DNA of 64,000 nucleotides. Source: Buxus sempervirens (Eukaryota; Streptophyta; Magnoliopsida; Buxales; Buxaceae). Positions 55,931 to 64,000 of the stretch are shown piece by piece. The position numbers were made by a program, and so were the translations under genes. How positions within the stretch are numbered: the first letter of the stretch is position 1; every line of letters starts with the position of its first letter. The notes beneath the pieces are model-generated. The model searched no databases, was not told where the DNA came from, and was given only the letters and a program-made list of their open reading frames with translations. The stretch covers positions 6,702,976-6,766,975 of the forward strand of contig OX387187.1 in assembly GCA_947561395.2 (NCBI GenBank), given 5' to 3'.

Positions 55931-57647
55931 CTAGTCTCCTAGCCGCTCCTCAAGCTCCCGAATCCGAGCTGCCTGAGCCGCAATGACTCCTGAAGCCCCC
56001 TCTGCAGCGGGATCACTCAAGAAGGAAATGACCTCATCTGAAAGGGCCTGCCTGATCCGCATACTCCTAAGGCTGGCCAAAGTATCCTGGTACTTCTGCC
56101 GGATCATACGGACCTCGAAGCAACGGGCCTGCCTCTGCTCCTCCAGCTTCTCTTCCACAGCAATACGGCGTGAGATCTGCTCCTCAAGCTGCCTCTCCAG
56201 ATAAGCGCCCTGTATCCTGAGCTCCTGGGCCTCCCGTACCCATATCTGCTGAAGCCGCTTATGAGAAGCCCGCTCAGACTCTAGAATGTCCTCATAGGTG
56301 GGAGCCAAGACTACAGGAGGATCTTCGGGTACCGGGGCCTGAGTCTGTATCTGTCCCTTAATCCAGAAGAGATAATCCTTCACGTGGGCTTTTGAGAAGA
56401 CTGGACCATGCATGAAGCGGACATAGGACCACTCCTTCATCAACCAGGCATTCAGCTTCATAGAAAGGGGCCCAAGACGATCCTCATATCCACATGGGAT
56501 GATAATCCCCTGGGTCGCACGGAACTGACGAAGGACCCGCAGAGGAAGATACAGCACTGCATGCTTCAGGCCCGCTAGGATCAAAAAGTTGCGGTCACGG
56601 AAGCTAATCACTGTCTCCGCATTAGGCTGATAAGTACCAGGCCATCTGACCTGGTCATCCTGAAGCGAGCCCAAGAAAGTGAACCAGCCCTGTTTGCCCC
56701 CGGAATATCGGGGCACCCCCTGTTGCTCATCAAGAGAGGGACTTTCAGACTCGGGAAGAAGTGTCGATTGATCTCTTCAATTTGGCTCAAATGATCAAGT
56801 AGCCAAAGCTGCAAAGGAAGAGAGAGGTGTCAGCACATTGTATAAAAAAAAGAAGGAAAAAAAAAGAGGCAAAAAGAAAGCCAAAAAGCAAGAAAAGAAA
56901 ACAAAAAAAAAAAGAAAAAGAAAAAAAAAAACTTTTTACCTGCAGGATCTGAGCACATGCTAGGAAGCGTTTCGACTTCCTATTGTAGCAGTCGGTTAAG
57001 GCCTGATACATCTCAGCTAAAATCATAGGGGCCAACCTCTCCCTCTCCCTAACCTGGCATATCACTGAGATCAAGGCCAAGTCCACCTCATCATCATCCC
57101 GTGGAAAAAGCAACTGGTTGACCACTATCAGGGTCAACGCATTGAATCGGGCCTCCTTATCTTTCCCCCTCAAAAGCTTCTCAGTCAAAAAAGCCTTAGA
57201 TAGGGTCAAAAGGGTGTCAGAATCCCCCAAGTCCTTCTTCCCTATGCCCAAAAAAGTAGAAGCTTCCTTCTTGTAACTGGGCCTAAGAGGTGGATTCACC
57301 ACCTTCTCATCAAACCTCAGGCCCAGGATGGTTTCCACCTCTTCAATGGTGGGGGTCATCTCATGGGTCCCAAAACGGAACAAGTTGAGATCAGGAACCC
57401 AATGACCAATCATGGCCTCTATAATCTCCCACCTGAAGGGAACCTTGGGAATGAGCAGGGTATGGCCTAGGTTGGTAGTACCCCATCTCCTCTCCTCATC
57501 TAGGGTCATAGAGTTAACCCACCGTGTGTAAAAGGAATCCACAAGGTTGTACCTAGTGAGATTTGGGGGTTTTGATCTAAAAGGTTGTTTTGCAGGGGAG
57601 GCAGTGTGGACAGACAATAATGGGGCAGAAGATGATCCAGATTCCAT
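55931..57647 (-). CDS. Antisense gene 1: PMD-type protein, probably frameshifted
   Basis: Exon 1 57647-56940 (236 residues from ATG at 57647) has plant mobile domain (PMD) hallmarks: VDSFYTRWVNSM, HWVPDLNLFRFG, HEMTPTIEEVETILGLRF, FNALTLIVVNQLLF, FLACAQILQ. A GT-AG intron (56939-56809) with a T-rich tract joins exon 2, LWLLDHLSQIEEINRHFFP, from 56808. Near 56753-56756 the homologous frame changes by one base, then runs VPRYSGGKQGWFTFLGSLQDD to a coiled-coil tail (ERASHKRLQQIW ... ARIRELEERLGD) and stop at 55931. So it is a recent pseudogene, or carries one sequence error, or has a further splice. Its own TATA box and palindrome array lie just upstream. Function unknown; cellular PMD proteins act in gene and TE silencing. 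Confidence 0.8.
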
Positions 57648-57757
57648 TGGATTTGACGGGAGCAAGCTAGAACTCAAGAGAAGGAAGAAAAAGGCGAAAA
57701 AGGGGGTTTCTAAACTCAAAAACTCGTAAAAAATGCTCAAATCCCGAGGCAGGCTGC

Positions 57758-57764
57758 ATTTATA
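57758..57764 (-). promoter_or_regulatory. TATA box of antisense gene 1
   Basis: Minus strand GCTATAAATGC, 111 bp upstream of the ATG at 57647 and 13 bp downstream of the palindrome array. Confidence 0.65.
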
Positions 57765-57777
57765 GCATCTTTTAACA

Positions 57778-57916
57778 TATCCGGTAACTCAGACCGGATA
57801 CAAAGGATTTGGTAATATCCGGATAAGTATACCGGATACAAAGGATTCCATGAATATCCGGTATGACATACCGGATACAAAGACCAATCAATGTATCCGG
57901 TATGTCAGACCGGATA
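57778..57916 (-). promoter_or_regulatory. Array of four palindromic modules upstream of antisense gene 1
   Basis: Modules at 57778-57800, 57816-57838, 57855-57877 and 57894-57916, pitch 38, 39, 39. Half-sites perfect. The intervening 15-16 nt begin CAAAGGATT or CAAAGACCA, so the array also looks like a 39-bp tandem repeat. Confidence 0.95.
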
Positions 57917-58137
57917 CCGAGAAAAAATGCAAAAAAAGAGCTAAGGATGAAAAAATCCGAATTTTTTACCTGTTTTACCTGCTTACAAGTCATAATTGCA
58001 TAAAATTGAGAACAAAAGATGTGCAAGACATGATAGAATGAATAAAAAGTTTTTTCATATATATCTGGAAGTTTTGTACAGGGATGAGGATAAATACATG
58101 AAAAATGAAAAAAATCCTAATCTACTCCTCTGCAGGA

Positions 58138-60817
58138 TCATCCCCCGCGTCCTCGGCCGCGTCCACCTCTACGGCCTCGCCCCCAAAGTCCTCGGCCTCT
58201 AGAGTAGGCAAGGATCTGCTCGGCTGCATGGCGAGGATGCCGACCTACCACCTGCTGAAGATGATACTCCAAGCAATAATCCTCGAGATCTGGGGGAGGA
58301 GCAGGAGTAGAATCTGGGGAAGAAGCCTCAGGCTCAGCAGCAACCGGCCCAACTGGGCCCTCATCCAAAGCATCCTCTGCTCCCGCGACTCCAGAAGACC
58401 CAGCATCAGCAGCAGAGGGGATAGGATCAGAAGTAGCTGAGTCCACAGAAAAGAGAAAAATCAGAAGACTCAGATATAAGGAAGAATAAAAGAGGAGAAT
58501 TAAAAGAAGATCATACCAGGAATGTCTGCAGAAGGAGCAGGAGGATCCGGCTCACCAGGATCAGCAGCTGGGACATCCACAGGATCAGAGGCCCGAGCAG
58601 GAGATGGGTCAGGAATCAAGAAATCAGGCTCAAAGAAGGCATCCTGATCATGGGCCGGGCCCTGCACAAGTCAAACAAACATATCAGAATAGCAGAAACA
58701 GGAAAATAATGAAAGAAATGAAAATATGAGAAAGCCAGATACCTGTCTAGCCTGGAGCTCAGCAACCAAGGCCTCCAGCTCCCTGATCCGGGCATCCCGC
58801 TGGGCCACGACCGCATCATGCTCCGCGATCATATCATCGATCGCGGCCCGCTGGCTCTCGAACCGGTCCCTGATAGTGTTCAGCTCGTGTACCTGTCAAC
58901 AGAAACCAAAGAGGATCAGAAATGCATACAGAAAGGCGGATAAAAACAGGAAAAGTACAAGACTTACAGTGTCCTCGTGGATCCGGATGCGGATCCCGCC
59001 AATCTCTGTCATCCCAGCACGAGTGGGTCGATCCATCAAGCATCCTATAGACACCCTCTGGAACCACTCGTCATAATCTCCAACTACTGTAAGCCCCTCC
59101 GCATCCAGGAAGTGATCGAACTGATCAACATCAAAGCCAGGGAGGAGTGTGTCGGGACCCACAGCAGGAGGAGGGACGGGGATGCGAAGTGCGCCAGTGT
59201 GCTGGAAGTACAGGCGCTCTCCCAAGTACATCACCCTACCAAGCCTCCCAAGGAAGCACTGGTAGGGCTGACGTCGTCGATCTCTATCGAAGGCGTCCTG
59301 TACCGCCATCTCACGGGCCACTCCGACGTCCACGTCATCAAATCGGGACAGGAGGAGCTGCAAAAAAAAGAAAAAAAATCAGGTACAGTCAAGATACAGG
59401 AAAAGAGATAAAAAGGAAAAAGGATAAAGGGTTTACATCAGGTCGGCGGGCACGGTCCAAGTGCACCCGAGCGGTGCGGGGCTGACTCCTATCAGCATCT
59501 CGGACCTGGGCCGACCACCGCAGAGCCACAGGAAAATCCGCGACCTCAGGTACCGGGGATGGGCGGAAGAAGGTCATATAGGTGTACATGAACACCTAGC
59601 AAAAGAAAAATCAGCTAAGAAAAGATAAAGCCTAAGGAATTAAACCAGACAGATGAATTCAATACGTGCAGAATCTGCCAGAAGAACCGACTGCTAACTC
59701 CATCGCCTCTCGGGGATGCCAGACCTCGAACTGCACGGCACAACCCGGCCAAGATGGTCCCATAAATGAGCCGACCCCATGCTAGCTGGCGGGTCTGATG
59801 GAGATCTCTCAAAGCGTCCAGGAAAAGTGGGCTGACGCCGGTCGTATCATCCGGGAAAAAGCAGCTCCCAAGCATCAGCCGGAATACGTGCCGGAAGATA
59901 GGCACAAAGGCTGCATCCTCCACGGAGACGGTCTCGTGTCTCCTCTCAAAATGTCGAGCCAGACTCTCCCGCAGCCAACTAATGGAAAGCTGGCCGCTCC
60001 GCCCATCCCAAGCAGTTGGTGGCAGGGCCTGATATCCCAAGAGAAGTCCCATATCCTCCGCAGAGGGCCGCTCCAAGACGATGGTCCGTCCCGTCAAAGG
60101 AATGCCAGTAATCATCACAAAATCGGAGGGGCGGATCCCCAGCTCCACGTCCGGCAGGTGGAACGATTGTGTCTCTGGAAAGTATCTCTCCATCATGGCA
60201 AAGATGAGTGGACGGTCGGCTCTGAATGATGGAATGCTGAGGAAGTGATCCAGGTGGCACCTCCCAAACTCCCGCCTGAGTGCCGGAGAAAGTGACCGTG
60301 CCAACTCGCTGAATCTCCCCCAGCTGCCGCGCAAGTGGGAAGAGTAGTAGGGAAGCGGCACATCAGCCCTGATGCACATAGAGGGGTGGCTATCCAAGCC
60401 ATGGAGGAGCTCTGTATCATGCACAGAAGCCCTCAACTCCTCAGAGACCCCTGCCAGAGCTACAGCAACCCCCTCTGGAGCCATATCTCTGGCTCTGCCT
60501 CGGCCTCTACCACGGCCTCTCTCGCCCTCAGGGGCCTGATCCTGAACTCTGCCTCTGCCTCTGCCTCGACCCCGAGCCGGTGCAACCATGGGCTAAATTT
60601 CAAAGAGAAAGGTGTGAAGATTGTGTGGGAAAGGAGAATAGAAGAAAGAAAAGAAAGGAAATTTTTTTTGAAGGCCTACCTCAGCAGAGCTCTCTCGAGA
60701 ATCGCCTAATGGCTCGGACAGGGTGGCACTAGAACTAGTCTCAATCCGAGCTCGAGAAGAAGAAGGCCGGTCGGCCGGGTCAACCTCCTCACGCACACGA
60801 GAGCGACTCCTAGCCAT
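58138..60817 (-). CDS. Antisense gene 2: PMD protein with RGG boxes, apparently intact
   Basis: Seven exons predicted with GT-AG sites and matching phases: 60817-60680, 60592-59666, 59595-59437, 59357-58968, 58892-58743, 58661-58517, 58436-58138; 735 residues with stop TGA at 58138. N-terminus MARSRSRVREE, then an RG-repeat run (about 53-82), PMD region about 120-355 (FGRCHLDHFLSIPSF, MMERYFPETQSFHLPDVELGIRPSDFVMITGIPLTG, WLRESLARHFERR, WGRLIYGTILAGLCRAV), MYTYMTFFRPSP, a coiled coil (QRAAIDDMIAEHDAVVAQRD), an acidic Pro-rich stretch, and a C-terminal RGG box. RGG boxes suggest nucleic-acid binding, probably nuclear. Regulation: palindrome array and TATA about 1.1 kb upstream with a probable leader intron. 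No stop or frameshift seen. Confidence 0.85.
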
Positions 60818-61913
60818 CTACATACAGCAGGGAAGTGTCCTATGAGATCTAATCCTACTTTGCTTTGAATCTAAATTCAGTTTAAATTTATCAGGAATTC
60901 TACTTGGTTTTGATCTAGATTCATTGCACATTTGTTAGGAACAATACTTGGCTTATTGGGTCCAGATTCAATTCATGTTTAATAGGACCTTGGTCTCTTC
61001 AAAGCTATTGTCAAGAATTCTAACTCAATTTTGTGGTCTGTTGCAGTTCAAGTGTTTCTGGAAAAATTTGAGACAGATGCAAAAGATTATAATAAGTGGC
61101 TCTCCAGACAAGCTAGTCTCAAGAATCATCAAGGATTACCAAGAAAAAAATCAATTGCAGGAAAAGAAATACCACATGATCAAGAATTGGCCATCGAGTC
61201 CGAAAAGAGCCAATGGCAGTACAATGTCAGCAATTCAGAAAAACATCAAAGAGCAGTCAAGAACAAATCATGTCACTGGCAAACAATTCTGAGGTCTAAG
61301 GCAACAGACCATGGTCATCAGGAATCATAAATGACAGAGAAAATGTGGCATGGCATCAAGTCTGAAATTTCCAACAGTATAAAAAGCTTATGAACAAGCT
61401 CGGTCAGCATGCAAAGATTTTACAGAAAATACAAACTCCAATCCTAGGCACTTATGGAGAACAATGGAGAAGGGAGCAATCAAGAACAATCAAACAGTAA
61501 TTCACAAAATGAAGAAAAAAAAATGCAAGTGGCAATTCGGTGCTAAGCTAAACAAGAGCATGTCAGTTGAGGAATGCCAAGCTAAAGTCACTGTTTGATT
61601 AGCAATAAGAAGAAAGAAAAACCTGAATGCAGGTAGAGAAGTTGGATTGGTTGTGGGAAAGAAGAAGGAACCACCGGAATCCGAGAATAGTCGATGAACA
61701 GTGAGAAAATCGCGAGCTAGGGCTCGGCCACGACTGTGAATGAGGAATTGCCGAAGTCAGAGCGTCGCCGGAGCTCAGGGACTCGCCGGAGGTCGCCGGA
61801 GCTGGTGAGGTTCGAAGGAGGATCGTCGGGCGTCGAAGCAAAGAGGAGGATAGCCGGTCTGAGTAATCGGAGCAAGAAGAAAAGAAAAGGAAAAGTCGCG
61901 GTCGCGCGCGACT
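60818..61913 (-). promoter_or_regulatory. 5' UTR and probable leader intron of antisense gene 2
   Basis: Minus-strand transcript from the TATA at 61914 would begin with a CT-rich, GC-richer leader (61890-61623) ending CTGCATTCAG|GTTTTT. The ATG at 60817 is directly preceded by TATGTAG, a possible acceptor, so about 60818-61621 may be a leader intron. Sense-strand frames here are not convincing. Confidence 0.45.
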
Positions 61914-61919
61914 TATAAA
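61914..61919 (-). promoter_or_regulatory. TATA-like box of antisense gene 2
   Basis: Minus strand GGTTTTATAAGTC, 9 bp from the palindrome array, facing gene 2. Confidence 0.5.
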
Positions 61920-61927
61920 ACCTGGGG

Positions 61928-61989
61928 GATCCGGATACTCAGGCCGGATACCCGCAGACCCTCGATTATCCGGATACACTCACCGGATA
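61928..61989 (-). promoter_or_regulatory. Two palindromic modules upstream of antisense gene 2
   Basis: Modules at 61928-61950 (one outer base changed, GATCCGG) and 61967-61989, exactly 39 bp apart. Confidence 0.9.
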
Positions 61990-61994
61990 CCAAA

Positions 61995-62178
61995 GGAAAA
62001 AAGAAAAAAAAACAGAAAAAAATAGAGAAAAAAACAGAAAAGAATAGAAAAAAAGGAAATGAAGAAAAAAAAAAAAAAGAAAAGGAAATGAAAAGAAAAA
62101 AAAAGAAAAAAAAAAGAAAAAAAAGAGAAAAGAAAGAAAGAAAAAAAAAAAGAAAAAAGAGAAGGAAAAGGAAAGAGC
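61995..62178 (+). repeat. A/G-only homopurine tract
   Basis: About 180 nt of almost pure A and G (AAAAGAAAAAAAAAGAAAA-like). It could act as an extra polypurine tract for plus-strand priming or adopt triplex DNA. Frames across it (poly-Lys or poly-Phe) are artefacts. Confidence 0.85.
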
Positions 62179-62194
62179 AAAATTGTGCTACAAT

Positions 62195-62480
62195 TTCTAT
62201 TTTCTCAAAATCCTATTTTTGTCTTGAAATCCACCTCACAGCCACGAGAGCTCTGTGGAATTCGGGACAACTTTGGGAAATGTGCCTGGTCAAAAGGATG
62301 ATATCCACTCAATTTTCAACTTGGTTTGATAAAAAATCAGTTTTTCAAAAACCCTATTTTTGGGCTTAAAATCCACTTCACAGCCACAAAGGGCTCAGTG
62401 GAATTTAAGAATTCTTGGAGAGATGCCCCCTTAAAGTGAGGGCTTTTTGGCAAATCTCCACTCAAAAATGGTTTTCTACA
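62195..62480 (+). repeat. Imperfect tandem duplication upstream of the polypurine tract
   Basis: Two copies of about 140 bp sharing CCCTATTTTTG-like, AAATCCACYTCACAGCCAC, GAGCTCTGTGGAATT/GGGCTCAGTGGAATT and ATATCCACTCAA/ATCTCCACTCAA. Non-coding 3' region. Confidence 0.8.
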
Positions 62481-62568
62481 GAAATTGAATTGAACCGAGC
62501 AAATCATGCTCATGGAATGCAATTTGGGCTTGTCTACTCTTTGCAGCTCACTGCTTCGCAGCTCCCAC

Positions 62569-62581
62569 AAAGAGGGGCAGT
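62569..62581 (+). other. Polypurine tract
   Basis: AAAGAGGGGCAGT immediately before the 3' LTR; the usual position and composition for plus-strand priming. Confidence 0.75.
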
Positions 62582-64000
62582 TGTAGACACCCCAAATTGC
62601 ACAAACAATCATCAAAAATCATTATCTCCTGGAAAGCCAGCACAGAATTTGAAGAAAATATACTTTTACCTGTATCCGGATACTCCATCCGGATACAAGT
62701 ACTTCTTCATGTATCCGGAATGATTATCCGGATACATGTGAGCCTTAATGTATCCGGTACCATGTACCGGATACCTTAAAGCACTTTGTTATCCGGTCTG
62801 ATATACCGGATACCTTAAGTTTGCTCAAAATTAGGGTTTTCCGAGAGCTTTTCACTTTTACCATCATGTCCCTCATTAAATGAGGGGAAATCGCGGAAAT
62901 AACCTTAGGGTTTAGGTTGGAGGGGTTCTAGACATTAATTTGTGTCTACCAATGACCTTAGCCCTTGCCTATAAATAGGAGCCTCCTCCTTGAGCAAATG
63001 GCACACAACTCTTGTTTTGAATTCTCGCAAAGAAGAACTCCAAGAGAAGAAGAAAACCGCTGTGGAATCGCCTCCAGCACTCAGGTAAGCCTCAACTTTT
63101 CTTTTTATTTTCTGTCTTTACATTCCTAGATCTAGATCTCTTCTTCTACATTTCTGTAGTGTAAAGCCTTGTTTGTATGTGTGGAAATCCTTCCCTGGCT
63201 CAAAGTATCTCAAGACTCCCCTAGCCGTAAAACGTGAAGGCGGATCTAAGAGAAACGAGACTGGGGATTGACCCTAGTGCTAGAACCTATGTAGCATAAG
63301 GCCTTTTTGATTGATTGTAAACCGTTCCATATTCAAAGTACCCTTGATTATCTTAAAGAGAACAGAGGGAAACGATAATGGAACGGAACCCTAGGCTATG
63401 CTAGAACCTATTTTGTTGAATCTATATGCATGTGTATGGATCTTGCTTGGTTTTTTCACTTTTGCACACATATCACTATTTTGGCGGGATAGGCTCATAT
63501 TAGGGGTTTATTGCATTTATTGTGATAAATCTCAAATAAATGGCCTAAATCAATTCTGGAATATTTTTAAATGTTTTTCAAAGGTTTTGGATTCATCTCA
63601 CACGAATCACACACTTTTTATCAATTTTCGGATTTGGTTTTTACTCAAAAATGGCTTAGCTTGACAGCACCTGTACCCTTACTTCGGACGTCCGTAACTT
63701 CATCATCCGGATGAATTTTGGGGTGATTCCAGAACCATGGGAAAGGTGAGGCTGTCTAGTTTATGTCCACCAAATTTCATGAATTTCTATCTAGCCGATT
63801 TTTGACACTTCTCTGTCGAAGTTAAGTGGACAGTTCAGGTCCAAGTACAGAACTTGTCACTTCGACGGACCGCCATGTGTTCGTTTTAAGTCCGATTCGA
63901 GTGGTTTTTATTTCTGAGTACTCCTTTTTGAGTCTATTTTCAAATCCAGTTAGTTTCATAATTTTTGGATTCCATTTGAATTATTGGTAGCCGATTTACT
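62582..64000 (+). repeat. 3' LTR of the Tat element, cut by the window end
   Basis: The first 1419 bp of the LTR, collinear with 42410-43828. Three substitutions found by eye relative to the 5' LTR (at 63729, 63899 and 63992). Palindromic modules repeat at 62673-62812 and the TATA box at 62970-62977. Confidence 0.97.

Larger units (their letters stand above)
42410..64000 (+). mobile_element. Tat/Ogre-type Ty3/gypsy retrotransposon with antisense PMD genes
   Basis: A long, nearly intact element: 5' LTR 42410-44685, primer binding site 44688-44706, leader to 47688, gag-pro ORF, pol ORF with dual RNase H and no chromodomain, two antisense genes, polypurine tract at 62569-62581, 3' LTR from 62582 and cut by the window end. 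The LTR offset is 20172 bp, so about 22.4 kb in full. The dual RNase H, the tRNA-Arg-type primer site and the giant size place it in the Tat/Ogre lineage. Extra antisense ORFs between pol and the 3' LTR are known in that lineage. It inserted into the LTR fragment W. Confidence 0.95.

Noticed and set aside
58977..59485. Sense-strand frames at 58977-59411 and 59147-59485
   Set aside because: They overlap exons of antisense gene 2, have no domain, and cross its splice sites.
62088..62369. Lys-rich frame at 62088 and its Phe-rich antisense partner at 61980-62180
   Set aside because: Direct translation of the homopurine tract.

Overview
The window is nuclear DNA of a flowering plant with a repeat-rich genome. 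It holds one spliced host gene buried in nested retroelements of plant type (L1 and RTE LINEs, a tRNA-derived SINE, Ty1/copia, Ty3/gypsy, hAT), plus a very large Ty3/gypsy element of the Tat/Ogre lineage. I see no bacterial or organellar features. The species cannot be named from what is visible.

Layout. Positions 1-13.7 kb are stacked long LTRs that begin TGTAA(C/A)RCCCC and end GGGGYGTTACA. They include a pair of solo LTRs of one family in opposite orientation, one inside the other, and the pair has split a decayed Ty3/gypsy pol. Positions 14.1-17.1 kb hold a Ty1/copia 3' end and an L1 LINE 3' end. Positions 17.6-38.8 kb (minus strand) hold the host gene: six exons for a predicted 568-residue RING-H2 E3 ubiquitin ligase with an N-myristoylation-type N-terminus. 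Its last two introns (13.9 kb and 4.6 kb) are filled with L1, RTE, hAT and LTR insertions, and the RING domain itself is split across the last intron. Positions 39-42.4 kb return to nested long LTRs.

From 42410 to beyond the right edge lies one Tat/Ogre-type element. The LTR-to-LTR offset is 20172 bp and the LTR is about 2.28 kb, so the full length is about 22.4 kb. In order it has: 5' LTR, tRNA-Arg-type primer binding site, a 3 kb repeat-rich leader, gag-protease-G-patch ORF, reverse transcriptase-dual RNase H-integrase ORF in the +1 frame, two antisense multi-exon genes for plant mobile domain (PMD) proteins, a purine-rich tract, polypurine tract, and the 3' LTR cut by the window end. The two LTRs differ at only three positions that I found over about 1.4 kb, so the insertion is recent.

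The most unusual signal is a rigid palindromic module, TATCCGG-N9-CCGGATA. It occurs 14 times in four arrays inside this one element (plus the 3' LTR copy), with a 39-bp pitch (38 bp once). Arrays lie upstream of the TATA box of the LTR promoter, of antisense gene 1 and of antisense gene 2, and a fourth lies in the leader. I propose that it is the operator of a regulatory circuit carried by the element, with one of the antisense PMD proteins as the candidate binding factor. The arrays are seen directly; the circuit is inference.
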